DNA of 64,000 nt. It comes from Io17-Chloro-G2 sp034420695. GTDB taxonomy: Bacteria > Chloroflexota > Dehalococcoidia > Lucifugimonadales > UBA3495. A program made the position numbers and the translations under genes. The stretch spans positions 211,945 through 275,944 of the forward strand of contig DAOULB010000040.1 of assembly GCA_034420695.1 (NCBI GenBank), in the 5' to 3' direction. Below are positions 42,524 to 51,585 of the stretch, piece after piece. The notes beneath the pieces are model-generated. The model had not been told where the DNA came from. It saw only the letters and a list, made by a program, of their open reading frames with translations, and did not search any database. Numbering within the stretch: the stretch's first letter is position 1; the number at the start of each line of letters is the position of its first letter.

Positions 42524-43279
42524 CTATGAAAGGCCGGGTTTGTCCCCCCAGTGGATTGCTACCGTCCCGAATCCCCAAGTCTCAAATCCCACCGGCCCCA
42601 GGCCCGCATCTCCGAACAGCCCCTTCAACCGCAGGGCGTCGGGGAAATAGTCCACCGACTGGGGCAAATAGGTGTAAGCTGACCGGTTCCCGGCCACCGC
42701 TTGCCCCAACAACGGCACTATGCGGTGGAAATACCAGCGAATCACCCGGGAAAATGGGGTTTCTTTCATCGGCGTCAGTTCCAGCGTCACCACCCGCCCT
42801 CCTGGCCGCACTACCCGCGCCATTTCGCCCAACGCCCTCAGAATCCCGTCGGTCCCGTTGGTCGACGGCATGTTCCGCAGGCTGAAGCCTGCAGTGCAGC
42901 AACCGAAGGTGGAATCTTGGAAAGGCAGGTTGAACGCATCCCCTAGGGCAAACTCCAGCCCCCCTTTTCTCATTGTGGATTTGGTCTTGGAACTCGCCAG
43001 TCCCACCATTTCGGGAAGCAGGTCCACCCCCACCACACCTGCCACACTTTCCTGCTGCACCAACCTCAGGGCGATGTCTCCCGTCCCCGTCGCCACGTCC
43101 AAGGCATGCCCTTGGCCCCCAGGCCCAATTCCCTCAGCTGCCAACCGGGCCGACCTGCTCTTCCAGCGGCGGTGCTGGCCGCAGGTCATCAGGTCGTTCA
43201 TCAAGTCGTATCGCCGGGAGATGCCGGAAAACAGTTCTGCCACGTACTGCTGCTTGGCTTCGCCCTTCAGTGTGACCAT
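42524..43279 (-). CDS. ubiE: Demethylmenaquinone methyltransferase (UbiE/MenG)
   Basis: A 251-residue class I SAM methyltransferase. It has VAELFSGISRRYDLMNDLMT, SAM motif LDVATGTGDIALRL and the family signature GFSLRNMPSTNGTDGILRAL. This last step methylates demethylmenaquinone. It lies just upstream of the ubiX, ubiA, ubiD block in reverse orientation, so the cluster carries menaquinone tailoring genes. The ATG start at 43279 is clear. Confidence 0.92.
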   Translation of the reverse strand: MVTLKGEAKQQYVAELFSGISRRYDLMNDLMTCGQHRRWKSRSARLAAEGIGPGGQGHALDVATGTGDIALRLVQQESVAGVVGVDLLPEMVGLASSKTKSTMRKGGLEFALGDAFNLPFQDSTFGCCTAGFSLRNMPSTNGTDGILRALGEMARVVRPGGRVVTLELTPMKETPFSRVIRWYFHRIVPLLGQAVAGNRSAYTYLPQSVDYFPDALRLKGLFGDAGLGPVGFETWGFGTVAIHWGDKPGLS

Positions 43280-43368
43280 AACTCACGCCAGCATCATTCG
43301 CATCGGCTGCAGAGTCCGGCTGAATGGATTCAGCATCAGGCCTAATTCTTCCAGCGTCACGCCCCCTA

Positions 43369-43980
43369 TCAGCACGTGCCCCCCCGGTATTGCATTCCCG
43401 GCGGCATGGCCTGGTCTAACCCCAACGCCACCATAACCTTTCCCACTACGAACCTCACCACGTCGTCCACGCTCTGGGGCTTCAGGTAAAAGGCGGGTTC
43501 GGGAGGAACCACCACTGCACCCATGCGGCTCAGTGTCAGCATGTTCTCCAAGTGGATGCTGTGCACCGGGCTCTCCCTGGGCACCAGCACCAGGGGTCGG
43601 CGTTCTTTAAGACAAACGTCGGCCGCGCGCAGCAGCAGGTTGCCGGAAAGCCCGTTGGCCAGCGCCCCGATACTGTTCATGCTGGCGGGTACCACTACCA
43701 TCCCCAAGGCCGGGTAGGAGCCGCTGGCAATGGGGGCCTTCAGGTCGCCGTTCTGGTAGTCAACGAATCCCGGATGCTCCCGCCACTCCGACAGAGCCTC
43801 GGCGAAAGAGCAGTCCATCTCCTCCTGCCACACCATCTTGGCGCTGTTGGTGCACACCAGCGCAGTAGCAACGTCCCGGCGCAGCAGCTCGTCCACTGTG
43901 GCCCGGGCCAACATAGAACCGCTGGCCCCCGAGATGCCAACGATTATCGGGGCTCCGGGACTGTGGCCAGATGAACTCAT
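43369..43980 (-). CDS. ubiX: Flavin prenyltransferase UbiX-like
   Basis: A 203-residue flavoprotein. It has the opening IIVGISGASGSMLARATV, the loop VVPASMNSIGALANGLSGNLLLRAADV and the VPRESPVHSIHLENMLTLSR segment that binds dimethylallyl phosphate. It makes prenylated FMN for UbiD-family decarboxylases, and the partner ubiD is encoded three genes away. The tail is short and Gly-rich. Lies 89 bases downstream of ubiE's start region on the same strand. Confidence 0.9.
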   Translation of the reverse strand: MSSSGHSPGAPIIVGISGASGSMLARATVDELLRRDVATALVCTNSAKMVWQEEMDCSFAEALSEWREHPGFVDYQNGDLKAPIASGSYPALGMVVVPASMNSIGALANGLSGNLLLRAADVCLKERRPLVLVPRESPVHSIHLENMLTLSRMGAVVVPPEPAFYLKPQSVDDVVRFVVGKVMVALGLDQAMPPGMQYRGGTC

Positions 43981-44034
43981 TCAGCCTCTCGCTTCCTTAT
44001 AAATAACCCTAACCTTGGTGAAGTAGGGATGACT

Positions 44035-44940
44035 CTACAGCGCCATATCCAATACCGTGAAAACCAGCACCACCACCGAAATGACGCTGTTATACCTGAA
44101 GAAAGGGGAGTTCAGCTTGGATAAGTTGGCCGGGGTTACCAAGCTGTTCTCATACACCAGCAACGCTGCCGCGATGCCGCACCCCACGTAATAGTATACC
44201 CCCAGCCCCAGCCAAGCCCCCAGTCCGAAAAGTGAAGCCGCTGAGACGAAATGAGCAACCTTTGCGGTCATCAGCGCTCCGCTGATTCCGAACCTCTTGG
44301 CAACGGAGTGCACTTGGTATGAACTGTCGAATTCGTAGTCGGCGCAGCCGTAGATTGTGTCGAACCCCCCCGCCCACGACGCCACCGCCAGCGACAGCAG
44401 CACCGGTTCCCATGACAGGCTCCCGGTGACTCCTATCCAAGCTGCCGAAGGCGCTATAGCCAGCGCCCAGCCTAGAACGAAGTGACACGCCCAAGTCACG
44501 TACTTGGCGTAGGAATAGAGCACAACGTAGGCCGCCGCCGCCGGGGCCAGGATGAGGGCCAGGGTATTCAGTTGCCACGCCGAAAAGAACAGCAAGGCAA
44601 CCGAGGCAGCCATCATCAGGATGACTTCCACCGGCTTGATTAGCCCCAAGGGAAGGTGACGGTTCTTGGTGCGGGGGTTGGCCTCGTCCTCCTTTCGGTG
44701 CACCAGCCGGTTGGCGGCCATCCCCAGGGTCCTGGCCCCCGCCATTGCCGCGTTAATCCAGATGAAATCGTGCCATCCCGGCCAACCCCCGGCCGCCAGC
44801 AGCATTCCAACGTAAGCAAACGGCAGGGCAAAAAGGGCTTCGTGAATCCGGACAAAGCTCAGATAGAGGGGCACCCGGCCCAATACGGTCATGGCCGGTC
44901 TCATCGGAGTCCACTGCGGTTGGTTCAACCCCCTATCCAT
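44035..44940 (-). CDS. UbiA-family prenyltransferase (MqnP-like) with altered Asp motif
   Basis: A 301-residue integral membrane prenyltransferase with about eight helices. The second Asp-rich motif, DTIYGCADYEFDS, is intact. The first is NRLVHRKEDEANPRT: relatives have NRxxDRxxDxxNPRT, so the first Asp is His here. Members attach a polyprenyl chain to an aromatic acid and MqnP is the futalosine-pathway member. The gene overlaps the ubiD stop by 8 bases, so they are coupled. Confidence 0.88.
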   Translation of the reverse strand: MDRGLNQPQWTPMRPAMTVLGRVPLYLSFVRIHEALFALPFAYVGMLLAAGGWPGWHDFIWINAAMAGARTLGMAANRLVHRKEDEANPRTKNRHLPLGLIKPVEVILMMAASVALLFFSAWQLNTLALILAPAAAAYVVLYSYAKYVTWACHFVLGWALAIAPSAAWIGVTGSLSWEPVLLSLAVASWAGGFDTIYGCADYEFDSSYQVHSVAKRFGISGALMTAKVAHFVSAASLFGLGAWLGLGVYYYVGCGIAAALLVYENSLVTPANLSKLNSPFFRYNSVISVVVLVFTVLDMAL

Positions 44941-46408
44941 CCAGCCCGTACTCGCTCCACTTGGCGTCCACCAGTTCCCGGATTTCCCGGCTCATCACGA
45001 TCTCCGGGGGCCACTCCCTCTGCCGTCCCTCCAGGATGGTCTTTTCCGTGGCGTCTATGCCCATCTTGCTGCCGAACTTCGGGGTGGGCGAAGCATGGTC
45101 CAAGTCGTCCAGCGGCCCCGTCGTGAAAAAGACGTCGCTGGCCGGGTCGATGTTGCTGGATACCCGCCATGCCACTTCCGACAAATTCTGGACGTCAACG
45201 AAGTGGTCCACCGCTACTATGGTCTTGCTCAGGCTCAAGAGGCCCAAGCCCCACAACCCCGAAATTACCTTGCGGGCGTGCCCCGGATACTCCTTCTTCA
45301 CCGAGACGATGACCAGGTTGTGAAAGGCTCCCTCCGCGGGCATGTTGATGTCCACCACCTCTGGCAGTATCACTTGGATGGCCGGTAGGAATATCCGCTC
45401 GGTTACTTTCCCCATCCAGTAGTCCTCCGACGGAGGCCGTCCTACGATTATCGTCGGGTAGATGGGGTCCCGCCGGTGGGTTATGGTGGTGACGTGAAAA
45501 ACGGGGTACGGCTCCGGCTCCGAATAGTACCCTGTATGGTCCCCGAAGGGGCCTTCCGGCCGCTCGTCCCCGGGAACCACGTATCCCTCCAGCACTATCT
45601 CGGCGTGGGCCGGCACCAGCAGGTCGCTGGTCTTTGCTTTGACCAGTTCTACCCCTTCCTCCCGCAGGAACCCCGCCATGGTCATTTCATCCACGTCCGG
45701 CGGCAACGGCGCCGAACCGGTCCAGATGGTCGCCGGGTCTCCCCCCAGGGCCACCGCCACCGGCATCCTGTCCTGCTCCGGCTCCCCTCCGGCCCGCTCT
45801 TGGTTGGAGCGGTAGTGGCTGGCCCCCACCTTGTGGGTCTGCCAGTGCATCCCCGTCGTGCGTCCGTCATAGACCTGCATCCGGTAGGTCCCGTAGTTCT
45901 GTACCCCCGACTTTGGGTCCCGGGTTATCACCAAAGGCAGGGTGATAAAACGCCCCGCGTCCTCGGGCCAGCACTTGATCACCGGAAACTTGAAGAGGTC
46001 AACCTCGTCCCCCTCCAGTACCACCTCCTGGCACGGCGCGCGGTTCACCGTCTTTGGTTGAAACGAAGCCAAGCGGACCAGCCGTCCCAAGGTGCGCACC
46101 CGGTTGACGATCCCCGAGGGTGGCCCCTGCATCAGGTCCAGCAGCCCGTGGACCCGTTCCACTATGTCGTCGACCCTTTCCACTCCCAAGGCCCACGCCA
46201 TCCGCTTGTGGGAGGCAAAAATATTGATCAGCACCGGCATGTCATAGCCGGCGACGTTCTCGAACAACAGGGCCGGGCCGCCCTTCTTGACCAAGCGGTC
46301 GGCAATCTCCGCAATCTCAAGGTCCCAAGTGACCTCGGCGGTGATTCGCCGTAACTCCCCCCGCTCTTCCAGGAAAGCAATAAACTCCCGCAAATCGGCG
46401 AACTTCAT
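44933..46408 (-). CDS. UbiD-family decarboxylase (prenyl-FMN dependent)
   Basis: A 491-residue UbiD-family enzyme. Conserved parts are FADLREFIAFLEERGELRRI, FKFPVIKCWPEDAGRFITL, YRMQVYDGRTTGMHWQTHK, VLEGYVVPGDERPEGPFGDH and the DHFVDVQNLSEVAWRVSSNI region. Neighbouring ubiX, ubiA and ubiE and a distant mqnA suggest it acts in menaquinone synthesis (MqnL-like decarboxylation of 1,4-dihydroxy-6-naphthoate precursors). Other UbiD substrates cannot be excluded. Confidence 0.9.
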   Translation of the reverse strand: MKFADLREFIAFLEERGELRRITAEVTWDLEIAEIADRLVKKGGPALLFENVAGYDMPVLINIFASHKRMAWALGVERVDDIVERVHGLLDLMQGPPSGIVNRVRTLGRLVRLASFQPKTVNRAPCQEVVLEGDEVDLFKFPVIKCWPEDAGRFITLPLVITRDPKSGVQNYGTYRMQVYDGRTTGMHWQTHKVGASHYRSNQERAGGEPEQDRMPVAVALGGDPATIWTGSAPLPPDVDEMTMAGFLREEGVELVKAKTSDLLVPAHAEIVLEGYVVPGDERPEGPFGDHTGYYSEPEPYPVFHVTTITHRRDPIYPTIIVGRPPSEDYWMGKVTERIFLPAIQVILPEVVDINMPAEGAFHNLVIVSVKKEYPGHARKVISGLWGLGLLSLSKTIVAVDHFVDVQNLSEVAWRVSSNIDPASDVFFTTGPLDDLDHASPTPKFGSKMGIDATEKTILEGRQREWPPEIVMSREIRELVDAKWSEYGLDG

Positions 46409-46649
46409 GGCATGCAGCCTTCCTGGCCGGGGATGGAAGCAGGCGGAAGGACTTGCGGCTCATTGATTGGAGTGAAAGGTGCCTTTGCCGGAGTCAGAGA
46501 GCCGGTAGCAAGAAGGGACGGAGGTACTTCACCCGTTGGCCGCAGCTTGGGCAAACCGGAGGGCAGGGAGCATGAGAGGATTGGGAATTGTAGGCCTCGG
46601 AGGCCGCCTTCAGCAGCGGTCCTCATCTTGGCGCGGGGCCGGGGTGGCG

Positions 46650-46958
46650 TCAGAAGTTCTGCGGCTCCGACCTCGTCTTGCTGAAGCAGTCGCTGCAATA
46701 GACGGGACGATCTCCCCGGGGCCTGAACGGCACCATGGCGTCGACGCCGCACTCGGCGCAAACAATGGGATACATTTCCCTGGGTTGGTCGGAATACATT
46801 CCGCCTCGCTGCTCGCTGCGTCTTACCGCCCGGCAGCTCCGGCATCGCTTCGGCTCGTTGGAAAAGCCTCGCGCATTGAAGAATTCCTGCTCTCCAGCCG
46901 TGAATATGAACTCCCCGCCACACTCCACACAGATCAAAGTCCTGTCTTGTAGCGCCAC
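46650..46958 (-). CDS. Small protein with two CxxC zinc-ribbon motifs
   Basis: A 102-residue protein from GTG 46958 (GGAGGT 6 bases upstream). It has CVECGGEFIFTAGEQEFF, a CRSC pair and then CAECGVDAMVPFRPRGDRPV followed by YCSDCF. This matches the zinc-binding CxxC proteins often found in pairs in Chloroflexota. The second half resembles the CxxC-x17-CxxC small zinc proteins. Role unknown. Confidence 0.82.
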   Translation of the reverse strand: MALQDRTLICVECGGEFIFTAGEQEFFNARGFSNEPKRCRSCRAVRRSEQRGGMYSDQPREMYPIVCAECGVDAMVPFRPRGDRPVYCSDCFSKTRSEPQNF

Positions 46959-47273
46959 AGGACGACCTCCTAAATGATCCGATGGAAACTTTTTCAGGCT
47001 CACCCGGTGGGCCTGTGCCTGAGTAGATATTATACATAGGCATACTAGTTATGCAACCATCTCATACAGGGGTTTCGTCCGAATATTTGGCTGATTCCGT
47101 AACGCTTGTGTGTAAGAACACTCTAATCCGTATATTGGCAACCGAAATAGTCAATCGCCTCCAAAACCCCCGGCAGGACCAACCGGTTGGGGATCCTGAA
47201 CCGTGGAACGGGGGCGTGAAATGGGACTCATGAGACAGTGCTCCGATACCCTTGGGCTGTCTTGTTTCCGGCG
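46959..47273. other. 315-base region upstream of the zinc-ribbon gene
   Basis: It lies between the zinc-ribbon gene start and the modC end, both on the minus strand. It holds the promoter at 47029-47056. The short open frame in the right half shows no family resemblance. Confidence 0.6.
47029..47056 (-). promoter_or_regulatory. Promoter of the zinc-ribbon gene
   Basis: On the minus strand TTGCAT (47056-47051), a 16-base spacer and TATAAT (47034-47029). It would start transcription near 47022, about 64 bases before the GTG start. Confidence 0.65.
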
Positions 47274-48425
47274 CTATTCGCCCACCAGGAAGCAGGAAGA
47301 CGCCTTGATTACGGCCCACAGGTTGCGGCCGGGCGCTATGTCCATCTCCGCCAGCGAAGCCCTCGTGATGTGACAGTTCAGCGGCAGGCCGCAGTCCAAG
47401 GTCACCATGTAGCCCGGCGGGCGGGGTTCCACCCCGGTTACCGTCCCTTGCAGCCGGTTGCGTGCCGATATGCCGGTGGGTTCCGCTTCGGCAAGGATGA
47501 TATCCGAGGAGCGGATTCCCACCTTGACCCGGTCCCAAGCGCTCTGGCCTTGGCCCGCTGCCCCAGTGCCGCCTTCCTCAGTCCTGCCAGGATATAGGGG
47601 AGATGAATGCTGGTCCAGTGGCACTTCCAGTCTGAAATCACCCCTGCAGCACGACATTGTTCCGTCCGCCGGGTTGCGGCTCTCTACCTCCAGTTCCAAC
47701 AGGTTTTCCACCCCCACCAGCCGGGCCACCCGGCTCTGCCCCGTTTGTCCCAGAGTTTCCACTGGCAGGCCCTCTGCAATGGTCCTGCCTTGGTCAATGA
47801 CTTGCACCCTGTCTCCTAAGGCCAAGGCTTCCTCCCGGTCGTGGGTTACCACCACCATCGGCACACCCCTTTGCACCAGCATGTCCCGCAGTTCTCCTTG
47901 GAGTACCCGTCGCAGTTCCTGGTCCAAGGAGCTGAAAGGCTCGTCCAAGAGCAGGAGATTGGGTCCCGGCGCCAAGGCCCGCGCCAATGCGACCCTCTGT
48001 TGCTGCCCGCCCGACAGCTCCCAAGGCCGCCTTTGCTCCAGCCCTTCCAACTGCAGGGCCTCACACCAGTATCGGACCCTTCTCTCCCGTTCGGCCTGGG
48101 GAAATCCCCTCAGCCCGTAGGCAATGTTGCCATCGGCCGTCAGATGGGGGAAAAGGTGGTGCCCCTGGGTCAGGTAGCCAACCCCCCGCCGGTGGGCTGG
48201 CAACCAAGCCCCCGTATCCCCGTCATAAACCACCTGCCCGGCAATCTCGATGCGGCCCTTAATTGGACGGGCCAGTCCTGCTATCGCCCGCAGAATGGTG
48301 GACTTGCCCGCTCCCGACGGGCCGAATAGCACCAGTACTTCGCCAAGGGCCACTTCCCAGCGGAAGTCCAGCGAAAACTCCCCTGCGGCGTATTCCATCC
48401 ATCCGCCGGTGTAAGGCGTGGTCAT
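47274..48425 (-). CDS. modC: Molybdate ABC transporter ATP-binding protein
   Basis: About 383 residues from ATG 48425. Walker A GPSGAGKST, Q-loop, signature LSGGQQQRVALARAL, Walker B LLLLDEP and switch VVVTHD are all present. The C-terminal third is a TOBE/Mop-type domain that binds oxyanion, as in ModC. It overlaps the modB stop by 4 bases (ATGA). Molybdenum supply fits the CoxL-like hydroxylase in this window. Confidence 0.92.
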   Translation of the reverse strand: MTTPYTGGWMEYAAGEFSLDFRWEVALGEVLVLFGPSGAGKSTILRAIAGLARPIKGRIEIAGQVVYDGDTGAWLPAHRRGVGYLTQGHHLFPHLTADGNIAYGLRGFPQAERERRVRYWCEALQLEGLEQRRPWELSGGQQQRVALARALAPGPNLLLLDEPFSSLDQELRRVLQGELRDMLVQRGVPMVVVTHDREEALALGDRVQVIDQGRTIAEGLPVETLGQTGQSRVARLVGVENLLELEVESRNPADGTMSCCRGDFRLEVPLDQHSSPLYPGRTEEGGTGAAGQGQSAWDRVKVGIRSSDIILAEAEPTGISARNRLQGTVTGVEPRPPGYMVTLDCGLPLNCHITRASLAEMDIAPGRNLWAVIKASSCFLVGE

Positions 48426-49228
48426 ATCCGGCCCTGCCACTCCCGTCGGGTCGCTGCCCCCAGCGCCAGCAGTATCACGAATGCGCCTGCCAAGAGCATT
48501 AGCGATAGGGCCAGGGCGTCGGCCAAGTTGCTTTGCAGGGCCGTCATAATTGCCAAGGGCAGCGTCTGGGTCTTCCCGGTAAGATTCCCGGCAAACATCA
48601 TGGTTGCCCCGAACTCCGCGATTGCCCGGGCCCAGGCCAAGGCCAGACCCGTAACCATCGACGGTCCCGCCAAGGGTGCGGTCAGCCTCAGGAACGTCCC
48701 CACCGGAGAGACCCCCAGGGTCTGTGAAATGTCCTCGTACTCCCTGGCCACGGCTTGAAACCCGATCTTGGCCGCCCGGACGTAAAACGGGGCCGACACG
48801 AACACCTGCGCCAGTATCACCGCCGCCGCCGTGAAGGGCAGGTTGATCCCCAAGCTGGACAGCGGCGGCCCCAGCACTCCCTGCCGGCCGAAGGCCATCA
48901 GCAGCGCCACTCCGGCCACCACCGGAGGCAATACGATGGGCAGTTCCACCAAGCTGTCCAGCACCTTTAGCGCCCTGGAATTGCTCCGGGCCAAGGCGTA
49001 GGCAAAAGGAGTTCCCACCAGCACCACCAAGACCATGGAAATGGCCGACGTCGTCAGAGTCAATTTCAAGGCGGTAACCGCGAAGTCCCCGGATAACGCT
49101 TCACTGACTCCGCCGTGCTGGATCAGCTTGAACATCAGCGCAACCAAGGGCAACCCAATAAACATACAATAAAGAAGGGCCGTTCCCCCGCCCAGAATGG
49201 CACCGGTCCTGCTTAGAATGCCCAACAA
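48422..49228 (-). CDS. modB: Molybdate ABC transporter permease
   Basis: A 268-residue permease with about five or six membrane helices. It has LPIVLPPVVAGVALLMAFGRQG and the EAA-type loop YEDISQTLGVSPVGTFLRLT, then ARAIAEFGATMMFAGNLTGK. This is the ModB signature. It begins inside the end of modA (TTG 49228) and overlaps modC, so the three genes are coupled. Confidence 0.93.
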   Translation of the reverse strand: MLGILSRTGAILGGGTALLYCMFIGLPLVALMFKLIQHGGVSEALSGDFAVTALKLTLTTSAISMVLVVLVGTPFAYALARSNSRALKVLDSLVELPIVLPPVVAGVALLMAFGRQGVLGPPLSSLGINLPFTAAAVILAQVFVSAPFYVRAAKIGFQAVAREYEDISQTLGVSPVGTFLRLTAPLAGPSMVTGLALAWARAIAEFGATMMFAGNLTGKTQTLPLAIMTALQSNLADALALSLMLLAGAFVILLALGAATRREWQGRI

Positions 49229-50208
49229 GTTCCCCCTGAGGATGCTGGCTGCTCACCGCAAAAGCCCGCCCTGGCTCCGCTTCGGTCATTGCCTCCCGGC
49301 GGCGCTCCAAAACCGTGAGACTGCAGAATCTCCTGCCCCGCCGCAGAAAGCAGAAAGTCCAGGAACCTCTCTGCAAGCTCGGGTTGAGCGGCGCCTGAAA
49401 CCTGCGCCGCCATATATTCCACCCCAGGCTCTGCCTGCGGGGGCAGGGAGACTTGAAAAGTCCGGCGGGCAATGAATTGGCTCGCGGCGTCGGTGGTGTA
49501 CACGAACCCCCGGTCCACCTCTCCCAAGGCAACCTTCATGGCTACGCCCCGCACGTTGGTTTCCATGGTGACCACGTTGGCCAGCACCCGGCCGGAATAG
49601 CCCCATTCCTCCTCGCCGAACATTTCCTCTAATGCAGCAAGGGCCTGCCTCGCGTACGCCCCCGCCGGTACTTGCGGCAACCCTATGGCCACCGTAACCC
49701 CCGGGTCGGCCAGCTCCCTGAAGGCCGCCAGTCCATCCGGCATCGCAACCGATTCCCCCAGTCCTGCGCCTTCCGGTACATCCCCCGGTTGCGACTCTAT
49801 TGCCCCCAGCAGCACTAACCTGTTGGTGGCAAAAATCACCGGGTCCCTTTCCACGACGCCCGCCTCCACCGCCAAGGCCATCTGCCTCGGGTCCGCCGGA
49901 AGAAACGCATCGGCCCTGGCCCCGTGCTCTAGTTGAAGCCTCAATTCCTGGCTTCCAGCCAAGTTCAGTTCCACCTCCACGCCTCTGTTGTCTGCTTCGA
50001 ACCGCGCCGCTATTTCCTGTACCGCTTCGGTGAGAGACGCCGCCGCAAATACAGTCAGCTTGCCCCCTTCCGAGCTACTTCTTCCCGATGCTCCCAAGCC
50101 CTGTGCGCCGCAGCCCGTCGCTCCAAGGGACAGGGAAACTACTGCCAGCAGGCATAGCGTTATGAACCGGCATTGCTTCAAGAGTTTCAAGGTTCTGCCC
50201 GTCGGCAA
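49213..50208 (-). CDS. modA: Molybdate ABC transporter substrate-binding lipoprotein
   Basis: A 331-residue periplasmic binding protein. The signal peptide carries a lipobox ending ATGC-G. The ModA fold opens VFAAASLTEAVQEIAARFE, and has LNLAGSQELRLQLEHGARAD (oxyanion-binding Ser region) and FVYTTDAASQFI. The TTG at 50208 is the listed start; other starts lie within the leader. A promoter is seen upstream on the minus strand. Confidence 0.93.
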   Translation of the reverse strand: MPTGRTLKLLKQCRFITLCLLAVVSLSLGATGCGAQGLGASGRSSSEGGKLTVFAAASLTEAVQEIAARFEADNRGVEVELNLAGSQELRLQLEHGARADAFLPADPRQMALAVEAGVVERDPVIFATNRLVLLGAIESQPGDVPEGAGLGESVAMPDGLAAFRELADPGVTVAIGLPQVPAGAYARQALAALEEMFGEEEWGYSGRVLANVVTMETNVRGVAMKVALGEVDRGFVYTTDAASQFIARRTFQVSLPPQAEPGVEYMAAQVSGAAQPELAERFLDFLLSAAGQEILQSHGFGAPPGGNDRSGARAGFCGEQPASSGGTCWAF

Positions 50209-50224
50209 CTTCCCATACTCCGAA

Positions 50225-50253
50225 ATTGTAAAGTTAACTTGTCATATTGGCAA
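50225..50253 (-). promoter_or_regulatory. Promoter of modABC
   Basis: On the minus strand TTGCCA (50253-50248), a 17-base spacer and TACAAT (50230-50225). It would start transcription about 10 bases before the modA TTG, making a very short leader. The spacer contains the palindrome AAGTTAACTT (50231-50240). Confidence 0.75.
50231..50240. promoter_or_regulatory. Palindromic operator candidate AAGTTAACTT
   Basis: A perfect 10-bp palindrome that lies in the spacer of the modABC promoter and overlaps the -35 region of the divergent regulator promoter. It is the natural operator candidate for a dimeric HTH protein. Confidence 0.55.
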
Positions 50254-50267
50254 TCCTGCTTTATAAT
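50239..50267 (+). promoter_or_regulatory. Promoter of the HTH/periplasmic-binding-fold regulator
   Basis: TTGTCA (50239-50244), a 17-base spacer and a perfect TATAAT (50262-50267). Transcription would begin about 50274, next to the GTG at 50276, so the mRNA appears leaderless. Confidence 0.8.
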
Positions 50268-50275
50268 GCAGGACT

Positions 50276-51427
50276 GTGACAGCCCTCAAGAACAGCCTGA
50301 AAGATCACCGGATCGAGGCTGGTCTGTCTCAAGCTGACTTGGCCACCCGGGTCGGCATCAGCCGCCAAGCCTACGCCTCTCTGGAGTCTGGCAAGTCCAA
50401 CCCCTCCACAGTTGTCTGCCTTCGCTTGGCCCAGACCCTTGGTGTCCCCGTGGAAGCCATCTTCTCCCTGTCCGATGTACCGGCCCAGTCGCTGCATGCC
50501 CAGCTGGTGGCATCCGAGGAGCAAGCGGGATTGGCGGACGCAACCGGATACCCGAAACGGGTCAAGCTTATGGAAGTTGGCGACCGACTGCTGGCGCGTC
50601 CCCTTCCAGATTCCTTGGGCGCCCGTTTCAGCCTGGTGGAGGCCGACGGCGTCCTCCTGCCGGGCAGCCGCCCCTCCGGTGGGGGCCTCCCCGATGTGGA
50701 AGTGAGTCCCTTCGACGCCGGTGAACTGAAGCTGCCCTGTCTCTCCCTGCTGGGTTGTGACCCGGCCATGGCCCTGCTGGAGCCGGGCCTCCGGCAGCGG
50801 GGAGTCAGGTTTATCTGGCAGGAAGAAAACAGCTACCAAGCCCTGGCCGGTTTGGCCAGGGGAGAAGCCCACGTTGCCGGCTGCCATCTGCGGGACAGTG
50901 ATACCGGGGGATTCAACGTCTCTTGGACCCTTGGACTCTTGACGTTCCCCTTCACCCTGGTCACTTTCGCCGACTGGCAACAGGGATTGATGGTTGCTCG
51001 GGGAAACCCCAAGGGAATCACCGGGCCCGAACACTTGGCCCGGCAGGACGTCAGTATAGTGAACCGCCCCGACGGCTCCGGCAGCCGGGACCTCCTTGAC
51101 CGTCTGCTGGACTTCCAGGGAATCCCTAAGGAACAGGTCCGTGGCTATGACAAGGAGTTGAAGGGCCACTTGGATGTCGCCGCCGCCGTCTCGTCCCGGA
51201 CCGCCGACGCCGGGATTGGCATCGAAGCCGCCGCCGCCGCGTTGGGCTTGGACTTCCTTCCCTTGGAAGAAGAGCGGTTCGACTTGGCCATCCCCAACCA
51301 CTTCCTCGGTTCCCCCGGAGTGCAAGCCCTCTTGGAACTGCTGAACCTGCCAGTCCTGGGCCGCCGGGTCGAAGCCCTGCCCGGCTACGACGTATCCCGC
51401 ATGGGTTCCACCGTATCCTTGAGTTAG
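50276..51427 (+). CDS. HTH regulator with periplasmic-binding-like domain, probable molybdate regulator
   Basis: A 383-residue protein. An N-terminal Cro/CI-type helix-turn-helix (residues about 5-62: LSQADLATRVGISRQAYASL) is followed by a periplasmic-binding-like domain (about 85-370) containing VNRPDGSGSRDLLDRLLDFQ and ADAGIGIEAAAAALGLDFLP. This layout matches the HTH plus PBP-like regulators next to molybdate transporters. It is divergent from modABC with overlapping promoters, so it probably controls that operon. Confidence 0.85.
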   Translation: MTALKNSLKDHRIEAGLSQADLATRVGISRQAYASLESGKSNPSTVVCLRLAQTLGVPVEAIFSLSDVPAQSLHAQLVASEEQAGLADATGYPKRVKLMEVGDRLLARPLPDSLGARFSLVEADGVLLPGSRPSGGGLPDVEVSPFDAGELKLPCLSLLGCDPAMALLEPGLRQRGVRFIWQEENSYQALAGLARGEAHVAGCHLRDSDTGGFNVSWTLGLLTFPFTLVTFADWQQGLMVARGNPKGITGPEHLARQDVSIVNRPDGSGSRDLLDRLLDFQGIPKEQVRGYDKELKGHLDVAAAVSSRTADAGIGIEAAAAALGLDFLPLEEERFDLAIPNHFLGSPGVQALLELLNLPVLGRRVEALPGYDVSRMGSTVSLS

Positions 51428-51585
51428 CTGGCGTGTCCCTTGGTTAGCTAATAGAGATGGGTTAGCTGACGCATTCTTTGAATAGCTGATTGAACGTTTC
51501 GCTTATTGACTCGCCCCGTTGCGTGGGATGTAATGGAGTAACCACCGGCCTTTGAAGGGCCGGAACCCGGATTTTGGAGGAGATA

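Noticed and set aside
47051..47233. 60-codon open frame in the region upstream of modC.
   Set aside because: It crosses the zinc-ribbon promoter and has no supporting features.
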